Assembly: GCA_001795115.1 (NCBI GenBank)
Contig: MGNI01000209.1
Span: 9,045-17,990 of the forward strand
DNA: 8,946 nucleotides
Reading direction: 5' to 3'
Source: Chloroflexi bacterium RBG_16_48_8
GTDB taxonomy: Bacteria; Chloroflexota; Anaerolineae; Anaerolineales; E44-bin32
This document shows, in pieces, positions 1 to 6,743 of this stretch (position 1 is the stretch's first letter; each line of letters opens with the position of its first letter). The notes below the pieces were generated by a model that saw only the letters and a program-made list of their open reading frames with translations, ran no database searches and was not told where the DNA came from. Both the position numbers and the translations under genes were made by a program.

Positions 1-701
1 AGTTCTGCCGGGTGCACGTTGTACCAAAGGAAGGCAAACAGTGCTCCCACCACAGTGAAGCAGAAGCGAACAAGGAAGATCTGTCCTTGCAGCATGGCAA
101 TTGCACCCAAAGCCGCAAAGGCTGTGGCTGAAATTAAACCCGCCAGACCATCCAGACCATCAATAAGATTGATAGCATTGCCAAAACCTACAATCCAGAA
201 CATGGCAATAGGGATATACCAGATGCCGAGAGAAATTTCCTCAGGATAATTTGGCAGATACATATTGGGTGCGTCCAAACCATATTTCAATACAATGGCA
301 GCTCCTACCGCGATCAGAACTTGCCAAAGAAATTTTGTTCGGGGTCGAATTCCCTCCCCGCGTCGGCTGCCGTGAATCCCTTTCCAATCATCCCAAGCTC
401 CTAGGAGTGCGTTTGCCACCAAAACAAAGAGGGGCAGCAGAATCGAACGTCCCAGTACGGTAAGAGCTCCCATAATCGTTACTAGATTCAGTACACCTGT
501 GACCAGGACAACTGGTATCACTACCAGCCAGCCACCCATCGTCGGAGTCCCCATTTTTGTAAAATGCCGCTGCGGACCTTCTATGCGAATCCGTTGACCG
601 ATACCAATCATTCGCAAAACACGGATCAGTGGACCACCCCAGATCACGGTAAGGAGGAAAGTAATTCCGCCCAAGGAGAGTGCCATGGCAGTTTGGCTCA
701 T
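1..701 (-). CDS. mraY: Phospho-MurNAc-pentapeptide transferase MraY, 3' part cut by the window edge
   Basis: MraY is the polytopic membrane enzyme that transfers phospho-MurNAc-pentapeptide from UDP to undecaprenyl phosphate, giving lipid I. I translated 233 codons from the ATG at 701; the frame stays open to base 1, so the C-terminal third is missing. Visible family motifs are GTPTMGG (residues 51-57), the paired aspartates in AWDDWKG (102-108, the Asp-Asp motif), the lysine in RTKFLWQ (121-127), NAINLIDGLDGLAG (175-188) with the catalytic-region Asp, and FLWYNVHPA (224-232), which in the family directly precedes the MGDxGSL motif lying outside the window. Several hydrophobic membrane segments are evident, for example around 58-73, 86-101 and 160-173. 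The ATG overlaps the murF stop as ATGA, and GGAGG at 709-713 sits 7 nt upstream, suggesting translational coupling. Identification is secure. Confidence 0.97.
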   Translation of the reverse strand, partial: MSQTAMALSLGGITFLLTVIWGGPLIRVLRMIGIGQRIRIEGPQRHFTKMGTPTMGGWLVVIPVVLVTGVLNLVTIMGALTVLGRSILLPLFVLVANALLGAWDDWKGIHGSRRGEGIRPRTKFLWQVLIAVGAAIVLKYGLDAPNMYLPNYPEEISLGIWYIPIAMFWIVGFGNAINLIDGLDGLAGLISATAFAALGAIAMLQGQIFLVRFCFTVVGALFAFLWYNVHPAE

Positions 702-2119
702 TCGATTTCCTCCAAGGCGGCTACAATCTGATCCATCTGCATTGCACGGGACCCTTTTATCAGCACGACATCCCCTTCTCCGATGCGATTATGTAAATAA
801 TCGATGGCAGCGTCTTTATCTTCCACAATCACCACATTCGTTTCCGGTAAGCCAGAAAGGATGGCTTCTTCTGCAATCCATTTTGCTCGCTGTCCGACTG
901 TAATAAGTTCGTCTGCGATATCAGCCACTCTCACACCCACCATCCGGTGTCCCCGCTCCTCAAATTCACCTAGCTCCAACATATCCCCCAGAACAGCGAT
1001 TCTCCTGCCATCTAGCTCGGATAAAAGATTCAATCCTGCGATGACTGATGTAGGCGCTGCATTGTAGGTATCATCCATAATCAGGGATCCCCCAGGACCT
1101 TGTACTGCCACCAAGCGTAACTGAGACTGGCTTGTTCGCAATCCGGCGATGATTTCTTCCCAAGTCAGGTTTTCCATCAGTCCTACTGCTGCAACACGAA
1201 GAACCGTGTGGACAGAATGCCTTCCGAGGAGCGGTACCCGGACGTGTAAAGAATCTCCACGGTGATGTAAAACAAATCGAACACCTTCCAAGCCCAACCC
1301 CTCTATATCACTCGCCCATATATCCGCCTGGGGTGAAAGGCCATAATAGAAAACCCGTGCCTTTGTGCATTCCGCCATCTGGCGCACGAGCGGTTCATCA
1401 TAATTTAAGATGGCAACACCATCTGGAGCAGGAGGAAGACCCTCAACAAGCTCTTTCTTGCCTTCCACAATCGCATCCAGGGAACCTGCTCTCTCCATAT
1501 GTACATGGCTTATGTTGGTAATCACCCCCACCTGAGGTTTTGCGATCCTGCATAATAGTGCAATCTCACCAGGGACGTAGAATCCCATTTCCAGTACGGC
1601 ACACCTGTGCGATTCGGTGGCATGGAGAAGGGTCAAGGGGAGACCAATCTCGTTGTTCAAATTACCAGGATTTTTTAATGTCCGAAATCGTCTTCCGAGG
1701 ACATCCGCTGCAACTTCCTTGGTAGTAGATTTTCCTACGCTGCCAGTTATGCCGATTACCCGTAGAGTGAGTTTATTTCGCCAATGTTCAGCAATGGTCT
1801 GTAACGCTTGAATAGTGTCATCGACCAGTAAAGCCAGTGGAACTTCAAAGGATTGCAGTCCCTCGTTGACGATGGAGGTTCTTAAATTCAAGACGGGGAT
1901 GGATATGGCGATCTCACGCTCAATAAGCACAACGACAGCCCCACGGTGGATGGCTTCCTCAACATATTCATGACCATCCACACGCTCGCCCTTGACGGCC
2001 ACAAAAAGAGATCCGGGGATGACCAGTCTCGAATCAATGGCTGCATCCGTGATGACTTGAGTCACCATTTCAAAAGGATGACCTGTGAGCGCTTCCAACA
2101 TCGTTCCAAGCGTCAACAT
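698..2119 (-). CDS. murF: UDP-N-acetylmuramoyl-tripeptide--D-alanyl-D-alanine ligase MurF
   Basis: MurF is the cytoplasmic ATP-dependent ligase that adds D-Ala-D-Ala to UDP-MurNAc-tripeptide, the last soluble step before MraY. The 473-residue protein has normal length and the three Mur-ligase domains: an N-terminal UDP-substrate domain (about 1-110, with DSR at 29-31 and GSLFVAVKG at 36-44), a central ATPase domain and a C-terminal domain. The P-loop is GITGSVGKST (123-132). Further landmarks are NLNNEIGLPL (153-162), LEMG (176-179), TNISHVH (201-207), DDTYNAAP (349-356), LGDMLELG (377-384) and KGSRAM (455-460). The usual GxHNxxN adenine-side motif reads GRHSVHT (299-305), which is atypical. 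The start lies 2 nt after the ftsI stop with a purine-rich GGCGGAG just upstream. Its stop overlaps the mraY start by 4 nt. murE is not beside it. Confidence 0.96.
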   Translation of the reverse strand: MLTLGTMLEALTGHPFEMVTQVITDAAIDSRLVIPGSLFVAVKGERVDGHEYVEEAIHRGAVVVLIEREIAISIPVLNLRTSIVNEGLQSFEVPLALLVDDTIQALQTIAEHWRNKLTLRVIGITGSVGKSTTKEVAADVLGRRFRTLKNPGNLNNEIGLPLTLLHATESHRCAVLEMGFYVPGEIALLCRIAKPQVGVITNISHVHMERAGSLDAIVEGKKELVEGLPPAPDGVAILNYDEPLVRQMAECTKARVFYYGLSPQADIWASDIEGLGLEGVRFVLHHRGDSLHVRVPLLGRHSVHTVLRVAAVGLMENLTWEEIIAGLRTSQSQLRLVAVQGPGGSLIMDDTYNAAPTSVIAGLNLLSELDGRRIAVLGDMLELGEFEERGHRMVGVRVADIADELITVGQRAKWIAEEAILSGLPETNVVIVEDKDAAIDYLHNRIGEGDVVLIKGSRAMQMDQIVAALEEIE

Positions 2120-2121
2120 GG

Positions 2122-3915
2122 CTACTCCGCCTCTGCCCTTCTCGCAACCTCTAGAATGAAATCATCCGGAGGAATTCCCAATTCGATGACTAGCCGCTCA
2201 ACGATAGCTCTGAATACAGGTGCAGCGACGACCGATCCCCAAGGAGAAATCTGAGGTTTGTCAATTCGAACGTAAACTACAAATCTCGGATCCCTTAATG
2301 GCCCCCAACCGATGAAGGAAGCCACGGTCAAGTTGGGATCATAGCCATATTCCGTCGCAATCTGAGCGGTTCCAGTTTTTCCTGCCAGCTTATAGCCCTC
2401 CACAATGCTTATACTACTTTCAGCCTCCAAGGCCTGGAACAACATATCCGTTATGACCTGCGCAGTCTCATCCGTAATTGGCCGACCTAACACCGTCGCT
2501 TTTGGCCAATATTCCCCTTGGGGACTGACAATTTCTCGGACAACATGAGGCAGAACCATCACCCCATCATTGGCGATTGCGCTAACTGCAGTCACCAATT
2601 GGATCGGGGTAACTGAAAGACCTTGACCAAAGGAATTGGTGCCTAAATCCGATTCTGTCCAGGAAGGATCTCCGGGGACACGCATTTTGCCTGGCACCTC
2701 ACCCGCCATATCGATGCCCGTTAGAGAACCAATCCCAAAGTCTTCCATGGCACTATAGAAGCGCACCGCTTGCAGCTTGTGATAACCGATAAAAGCCAGA
2801 CAGGTGTTGAGCGAATATTGCAGGCATCCCTGTATGGTTTGTAATCCCCAGGCCTCTCCATCCCAGTTACGGATGATGTGACCACCGATCTCAATTTCAC
2901 CGATATCGATGAATTCATCATCTGGGTTTACAACACCTTCGTTGATTGCAGCTGCCATCACAAGAGCCTTAAAAGTTGACCCGGGTTCATATTGACCAGC
3001 CACTGCAGGAGATACAACGAGATTCTCATCGAAATCTCCAATGAGCCACTCTTCGTAATTCGCGGGATCTAGGGCTGGCCAAGCCACCATGGCTAATATC
3101 TCCCCATTTTGAGGGTCCATAATGATAACTTGACCACTCTCAGCCTGGGTTCTTTCAATTGCATCTTGGAGGGCGGTGGCCGCAGTTTGCTGGATGTCCA
3201 GGTCGATGGTAAGGACCAGGTTTGCACCAGCGGTTGGGTTAGGTTGAGAACCAACTTCAAGCGGAATGTACTTCCTTTGAATATCGACGGACTTACCAGA
3301 AAGCCAATCATCGTAATAACCCTCCACACCGTAGAAGCCCAATCCTTCTTGATTAACAAAGCCCAAGATATGACCAGTAAGCTCGCCTGCTGGATAGATG
3401 CGCTCTTGAGTTGGCACAAGTGCCAGACCAGTTAGATCTGGCCCATTGGGATCTTCAAGAAACTTCTGCACGATGTCTGCAGCCACCTCCCCCATCCTGA
3501 TGGGAATGTGCCCTCCCTCTGAGATGGGTTGTGTTAGTCGAATCCTGTAAACATCCTCATTATCACGGCCACGAATAAGCTGTGCTTCTATGTCTGATTG
3601 CGACAAATCGAGCAACTCTGCAATTACGAATGAAATATCCTTGATGCTGGTGTCCGTGAGTTGACGAGTCTCAACCTCCAAGAAGAAAAGAGAATGATTG
3701 GTTGCCAATAATTTGCCATCTCGATCGAAAATCAATCCTCGATCTGCAAATCTTTTCTCAATAAGCCCCAAGCCACGCTCATCCTGAGAAGCAAATACTG
3801 GCGCGAAGGGACCAAATTGAACACGGATCAATTGAACAATCAACGTCACCATGCTCATTGCAAGTAGGATCAAAACCATTACGCTCCGCCCTACAAAACC
3901 ACGTGTCGATGTCAC
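2122..3915 (-). CDS. ftsI: Class B penicillin-binding protein, septal transpeptidase FtsI-type
   Basis: This is a bitopic inner-membrane D,D-transpeptidase that cross-links septal peptidoglycan with FtsW as glycosyltransferase partner. With the GTG at 3915 as start it has 597 residues. An N-terminal membrane anchor (about 10-32) precedes the PBP-dimer domain, which contains RGLIFDRDG (59-67). The transpeptidase domain carries all three active-site motifs: STFK (313-316, catalytic serine 313), SLN (368-370) and KTGTA (513-517). There is no C-terminal PASTA repeat. I prefer GTG 3915 over the upstream GTG at 3939 because it overlaps the preceding stop as GTGA and has GGAGG at 3922-3926, 6 nt away; the upstream GTG would overlap ftsL by 28 nt. 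Position directly after the ftsL-like gene supports FtsI rather than an elongation PBP2. Confidence 0.93.
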   Translation of the reverse strand: MTSTRGFVGRSVMVLILLAMSMVTLIVQLIRVQFGPFAPVFASQDERGLGLIEKRFADRGLIFDRDGKLLATNHSLFFLEVETRQLTDTSIKDISFVIAELLDLSQSDIEAQLIRGRDNEDVYRIRLTQPISEGGHIPIRMGEVAADIVQKFLEDPNGPDLTGLALVPTQERIYPAGELTGHILGFVNQEGLGFYGVEGYYDDWLSGKSVDIQRKYIPLEVGSQPNPTAGANLVLTIDLDIQQTAATALQDAIERTQAESGQVIIMDPQNGEILAMVAWPALDPANYEEWLIGDFDENLVVSPAVAGQYEPGSTFKALVMAAAINEGVVNPDDEFIDIGEIEIGGHIIRNWDGEAWGLQTIQGCLQYSLNTCLAFIGYHKLQAVRFYSAMEDFGIGSLTGIDMAGEVPGKMRVPGDPSWTESDLGTNSFGQGLSVTPIQLVTAVSAIANDGVMVLPHVVREIVSPQGEYWPKATVLGRPITDETAQVITDMLFQALEAESSISIVEGYKLAGKTGTAQIATEYGYDPNLTVASFIGWGPLRDPRFVVYVRIDKPQISPWGSVVAAPVFRAIVERLVIELGIPPDDFILEVARRAEAE

Positions 3916-4376
3916 TCCACGCCTCCAAAGCGGAACCACCGCTGTATTGCATCTAGTAGGGTTTCCGTATATGCCGGAGACACTGTTATCAAGCTTATTT
4001 GAAAGGATGCTTGAGGTGATGGAGCACGAAAATCCATTTTCTGAGGAGACTCATCTATATCGACAAATCGAATATCTCTTAATGTCGCTGGTCTGAAACC
4101 CATGGATTCCGCCAATTCTGTCATTCTTTCAGGAGAGGCAACATCAGCCAGCTGCGCCACCAGATGTGAATTTTTCTGCCTGGCATTCTCCACTTGCTCC
4201 TCAAGATTCAAATAAACACGACCAGCGCTTGCTGCTTTTGTATTAACTGCTAAATACAACCCCCCAAGGACCAGTAGAATCAGAACCCAGAGCAGCGCTG
4301 ACCCGGTCGACTGGATCATGCTCCTCCATGATGCTTGCTTCTGTTCTCGTAGACCCTTACCCTTTTCTTCTTGCAT
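3912..4376 (-). CDS. ftsL: FtsL-like bitopic cell-division protein
   Basis: A 154-residue protein in the FtsL position between rsmH and ftsI. FtsL forms a complex with FtsB/DivIC and FtsQ/DivIB and helps activate the FtsWI synthase. The sequence shows a charged cytoplasmic N-terminus (1-25, rich in Lys and Glu), one hydrophobic transmembrane segment (about 27-45) and a polar, heptad-like stretch (about 55-80) consistent with a periplasmic coiled coil. The tail has PERMTELAESMGFRPAT (82-98), the kind of helix-plus-GF sequence common after FtsL/DivIC coiled coils. The remaining C-terminal ~55 residues are not recognisable. An in-frame TGA just upstream limits the start to the ATG at 4376; its ribosome-binding site is weak. 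A second ATG at codon 20 follows GGAGG closely. FtsL diverges strongly in sequence, so the name rests on topology and context. Confidence 0.8.
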   Translation of the reverse strand: MQEEKGKGLREQKQASWRSMIQSTGSALLWVLILLVLGGLYLAVNTKAASAGRVYLNLEEQVENARQKNSHLVAQLADVASPERMTELAESMGFRPATLRDIRFVDIDESPQKMDFRAPSPQASFQISLITVSPAYTETLLDAIQRWFRFGGVE

Positions 4377-4400
4377 CTTTCAACCTATCCCATGCAAGGA

Positions 4401-5354
4401 TCATGCCATTGCCACCTTCTCCGCCACCCGTAAGCGCGCACTTCGAGCTCGAGGGTTCTCCATTACCTCACCTTCTGTCGGTTGGATCGGCCGCCTGGTC
4501 AGGATCTTCAAGCTTTGTCTTCCATCACAGGTGCATACGGGTTGATCAGGTGGACAGACACAATTCTGACTTTCTCTTCGGAAAGTTCTCTTGACAATAC
4601 GGTCCTCTAAGGAGTGAAAGGAAATCACAGCTAACCGACCACCTGGCTCCAGTACTTGAATGGCTTGTGTAAGACCCTCTTGAAGCGTGTCAAGTTCATC
4701 ATTCACCGCAATACGCAAAGCTTGAAAAGTGCGCGTTGCTGGATGAATCCGCCGCGCCTGATGACCTGATACACGGGCTATGACATCGGCTAACTGCCGA
4801 GTACTCGTGAGTGGCCGAGCCTGAACAATGGCTTTAGCTATTTTGTATGCTTTGGGTTCCTCACCGTAAAGGCGAATTACACTGGTCAATTCTTCCAGTT
4901 GGAGTCCATTGACCAGATCAGCAGCACGCAATTCCTGAGTTAGGTCGAAGCGCATATCCAGAGGTCCATCCTCTCGAAAGGAGAACCCCCGGTCAGGATC
5001 TGCAAGCTGCATCGATGACACTCCTAAATCCAACAAAACGCCTTGAACCGATTTCCAACCGATCCCTGCCGCCTGATCGAGGATTTCTGAAAAAGAACCC
5101 TGTCTGAGTAACGCTCGAAACCCAAAATCGGTTAAACGTTCACGGGCAATTGCCAGTGCTGTCTGATCGCGATCAAGACCCAGCAACTCTCCATCTGGAG
5201 AGGACGCCACCAGAATCCCATAAGCGTGACCAGCAGCACCGACAGTGCCATCGATGATTCGGCTCCCCGACTTCGGATCGAGTGCGGAGAGCACTTCCTG
5301 TAAAAGAACAGGGGTGTGTGGGCTCGCCCTAGAACCATCCGGCGATTTCACCAT
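4401..5354 (-). CDS. rsmH: 16S rRNA (cytosine(1402)-N(4))-methyltransferase RsmH (MraW)
   Basis: RsmH is the SAM-dependent enzyme that methylates N4 of C1402 in the decoding centre of 16S rRNA. The 317-residue length matches the family. Motifs in order are HTPVLLQEVL (13-22), the SAM-binding loop DGTVGAAGHA (35-44), LLGLDRD (57-63), GVLLDLGVSSMQL (105-117) followed by the family signature around DRGFSF and GPLDMRFD (121-137), the TFQALRIAVNDEL helix (209-221) and ISFHSLEDRIVKRTF (244-258). A cysteine-rich insert has CVC and CTC at 265-267 and 274-276, a possible metal site that I recall as common in RsmH of many non-proteobacteria. The ATG lies 3 nt after the mraZ stop, and the stop is 24 nt before the ftsL-like gene. 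Identification is secure. Confidence 0.97.
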   Translation of the reverse strand: MVKSPDGSRASPHTPVLLQEVLSALDPKSGSRIIDGTVGAAGHAYGILVASSPDGELLGLDRDQTALAIARERLTDFGFRALLRQGSFSEILDQAAGIGWKSVQGVLLDLGVSSMQLADPDRGFSFREDGPLDMRFDLTQELRAADLVNGLQLEELTSVIRLYGEEPKAYKIAKAIVQARPLTSTRQLADVIARVSGHQARRIHPATRTFQALRIAVNDELDTLQEGLTQAIQVLEPGGRLAVISFHSLEDRIVKRTFRRESQNCVCPPDQPVCTCDGRQSLKILTRRPIQPTEGEVMENPRARSARLRVAEKVAMA

Positions 5355-5357
5355 GCC

Positions 5358-5795
5358 CTACCCCGTGGAGAGATCAAATGCTGTAAATCGTTCTGCGTTG
5401 GCCTCCGGATCTGTAATGGAGACCAACTCTTTCACCCAACCTTCCTTGCTCCAAATCTCGAAATAATCTCCTGAGCCTACAATAGTTACTTCAGTATCCA
5501 ACTCTGCGTATTCCTGCAGGAAGGTAGGAATCAGTATCCTTCCAGTCGAGTCTAAGCTAACCTCGCTTGCCCGCCCGAAAAGGACGCGTCTCATGGCTCG
5601 CACTTCCTTATTCGTTGTTGAATGCATGCTTACTCGACTGGCAAGCTTTTGAAAGGTTTCTGTGGTATAAACCAATAAATTACATTCAAAACCCTGGACA
5701 ATCGCCGCACCGGATGCCAGTGCAGCCCGATACCGAGCAGGGATCGTGAGCCTATTCTTTGAATCGATGGTGTGGCTATACTGACCGAGGAACAT
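5358..5795 (-). CDS. mraZ: Transcriptional regulator MraZ
   Basis: MraZ is a DNA-binding protein of the SpoVT/AbrB-like fold that usually heads dcw operons and represses its own promoter by binding GTGGG-type direct repeats. The 145-residue protein has the standard length and two tandem AbrB-like repeats. Each carries a DxxxR motif: DSKNRLTIPARYR (11-23) and DSTGRILIP (82-90). The start MFLGQYSH is typical for the family and fixes the ATG at 5795. An AGAGGTGG sequence at 5806-5813 lies 10 nt upstream as a probable ribosome-binding site. A promoter and three perfectly phased GTGGG boxes sit in its upstream region, so autoregulation is likely. It is first gene of the operon and ends 3 nt before rsmH. 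Confidence 0.96.
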   Translation of the reverse strand: MFLGQYSHTIDSKNRLTIPARYRAALASGAAIVQGFECNLLVYTTETFQKLASRVSMHSTTNKEVRAMRRVLFGRASEVSLDSTGRILIPTFLQEYAELDTEVTIVGSGDYFEIWSKEGWVKELVSITDPEANAERFTAFDLSTG

Positions 5796-5824
5796 GTGTT
5801 CTGATCCACCTCTTCAACGTTCGA

Positions 5825-5845
5825 AAGCCGGTTATTGTCCGGCTT
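5825..5845 (-). other. Hairpin in the mraZ 5' leader
   Basis: A perfect 7-bp inverted repeat (AAGCCGG / CCGGCTT) with a 7-nt loop directly abuts the third MraZ box and lies about 30 nt before the mraZ start codon. On the minus strand it is followed by only three Ts, too few for a convincing intrinsic terminator. It may stabilise the leader or act as a weak attenuator. Confidence 0.5.
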
Positions 5846-5870
5846 CCCACTGTCCCCCACTTTATCCCAC
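5846..5870 (-). promoter_or_regulatory. MraZ operator: three GTGGG boxes at 10-bp period
   Basis: On the minus strand GTGGG occurs three times (5866-5870, 5856-5860, 5846-5850), each pair separated by exactly 5 nt. This matches the known MraZ recognition pattern of short TGGG-type direct repeats spaced about one helical turn apart. A degenerate fourth unit, GTGCA, lies in phase at 5876-5880. The boxes fall just downstream of the predicted transcription start, roughly +5 to +29, a position suited to repression. Confidence 0.85.
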
Positions 5871-5880
5871 AATCCTGCAC

Positions 5881-5910
5881 AGTATATACTAGCTCGCGCC
5901 ACTTTGGCAA
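5881..5910 (-). promoter_or_regulatory. Predicted sigma70-type promoter of the mraZ/dcw operon
   Basis: On the minus strand a -35 element TTGCCA (5905-5910) and a -10 element TATACT (5881-5886) are separated by 18 nt, each matching consensus at 5 of 6 bases. Transcription would begin near 5874, giving a leader of about 80 nt before mraZ. The DNA upstream of the -35 is AT-rich and could act as an UP element. The coincidence with the MraZ boxes supports the call. Confidence 0.75.
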
Positions 5911-6086
5911 CCAGGAATCCATTAAAATGACCTATTTTCTCGGAATTTTTAAGGTTAATGAAAGGATTCCGCCTTAAAAATTTCCAATTACATTCATTTT
6001 CTAAAAAAATTGGAATTTCATTAGCATTCCCGATACCTTGATAAAATCAGATGGGTTCAGCTATTGAGAGGAAGTCATGAACGAAG
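5911..6086. other. AT-rich intergenic stretch with nested inverted repeats
   Basis: No gene is visible here. The stretch holds AATTTTTAAGG (from about 5944) mirrored by CCTTAAAAATT (from about 5972), and TTCCAATT (from about 5982) mirrored by AATTGGAA (from about 6007), so two AT-rich hairpins can form side by side. Fragments of GGAATT and AATGAAA recur in both orientations. A 12-codon reading frame with an SD-like GAGAGG starts at 6077, but it runs into the neighbouring palindromic element and is not convincing as a gene. Confidence 0.45.
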
Positions 6087-6271
6087 GTCGGGGCGAAGCA
6101 TTCGCTTCTAAGTGATTGGCCGGAAGTAATTTGACAAACAGCGAACGTAAAACCTAGCCAATCACTTAAGCAAACCGCCCTTCAGGCAACTCATTTTGTT
6201 AAAATACTTTCGGCGGTTTGCCAAGTATTGGACCAGAATGGACTTTATATAAGCGAATGCCTCGCCCTAAC
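6087..6271. repeat. Multi-palindromic element with terminal inverted repeats (MITE-like, or structured RNA)
   Basis: The two ends, 6087-6107 and 6251-6271, are 21-bp inverted repeats matching at 18 positions. Inside are two long-stem hairpins: a perfect 12-bp stem (6109-6120 with 6157-6168) and a perfect 10-bp stem (6170-6179 with 6212-6221). The whole folds as an outer helix closing two large side arms, with a ~29-nt unpaired segment at 6222-6250. The flanking hexamers ACGAAG and ACGATG match at 5 of 6 positions and could be a worn target-site duplication. It contains no open frame of useful length. A non-autonomous mobile element is my first choice; a folded RNA is the alternative. Confidence 0.55.
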
Positions 6272-6288
6272 ACGATGCCACAATGTTA

Positions 6289-6319
6289 AACGGCCTTGGA
6301 GGAGTCCTCCAAGGCCGTT
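6289..6319 (-). terminator. Terminator hairpin downstream of rnpB
   Basis: A perfect 15-bp inverted repeat (6289-6303 with 6305-6319), GC-rich in its lower part, starts a few bases after the predicted 3' end of the RNase P RNA on the minus strand. The tail after the stem reads TTTAACATT, so the U-tract is short. The position fits rho-independent termination or 3'-end protection of rnpB. Confidence 0.7.
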
Positions 6320-6322
6320 ATT

Positions 6323-6731
6323 TGGGGCTGACCTATAAGCCGCGTTCTGTCCTCTGACCTTTTATGGTTTACGGAAAAACCCTTCTTCCCACAAATCGAT
6401 CAGATGGGTGATCATCTATCTTGACCTTGCGTCTCCGCAAGGTTCATGCAGCCTACCCGGGGTTTAAAGGGAACGAGCAGCTCCCTGCCTAAGATGGCAT
6501 ACACCCCTGCTTGGCCTTGCTCCCGATGGGGGTTACCTGGCCGTGCACATTACTGCACACGCCGGTGGTCTCTTACACCACCTTTTCACCCTTACTCGAA
6601 AATTCAAGCGGTTTTTTTCTGTGGCCCTTTCCGCGAGTCGCCTCGCCCGGGAATTACCCGACATCGAGCTCTTTGGAGCGCGGACTTTCCTCAGTTGGTA
6701 CATGACCACCTGCGATCACCCGGTCTGCCCA
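6323..6731 (-). ncRNA. rnpB: RNase P RNA, bacterial type A
   Basis: This is the catalytic RNA of ribonuclease P, which cleaves 5' leaders from precursor tRNAs together with RnpA. On the minus strand the 5' conserved block GAGGAAAGTCC is at 6682-6692, and the 3' block ACAGAACGCGGCTTATAGG lies at about 6332-6350. They pair as helix P4 (AAG, bulged T, CCGC against GCGGCTT). The ends pair as P1 (GGGCAGACC with GGTCAGCCC, one A-A mismatch), which sets the limits. Between them are the type A landmarks GGGTGAAAAGGTG, GTAAGAGACCACCGG, GGAGCAAGGCCAAGCAG, CCGGGTAGGCTGC and a P16/P17-like hairpin with CCTTGCGG and its mirror. Length is near 410 nt. The ends are accurate to a few bases; the 5' end could extend to about 6738. 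A promoter and a terminator flank it. Confidence 0.95.
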
Positions 6732-6743
6732 TGACCTACTCCG

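Noticed and set aside
1946..2254. Plus-strand frame of 102 codons across the ftsI-murF junction
   Set aside because: It is antisense to two well-identified genes and has no recognisable protein features.
3093..3435. 108-codon open frames on both strands inside the ftsI region
   Set aside because: They are out-of-frame shadows of the transpeptidase coding sequence, which carries all expected motifs.
3937..3939. GTG as the start of ftsI
   Set aside because: The GTG at 3915 has a well-placed GGAGG and a 4-nt overlap with the preceding stop, so the longer start is less likely.
5825..5845. Intrinsic terminator in the mraZ leader
   Set aside because: The stem is only 7 bp and is followed by three Ts, which is too weak to call termination.
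6077..6115. 12-codon reading frame with an SD-like GAGAGG before its ATG
   Set aside because: Most of it is the terminal inverted repeat of the 6087-6271 element; it is too short and has no independent support.
6087..6271. CRISPR array, tRNA or tmRNA as explanation of the repeats
   Set aside because: The repeats are inverted rather than direct with spacers, and no tRNA-like acceptor, CCA end or tag frame is visible.
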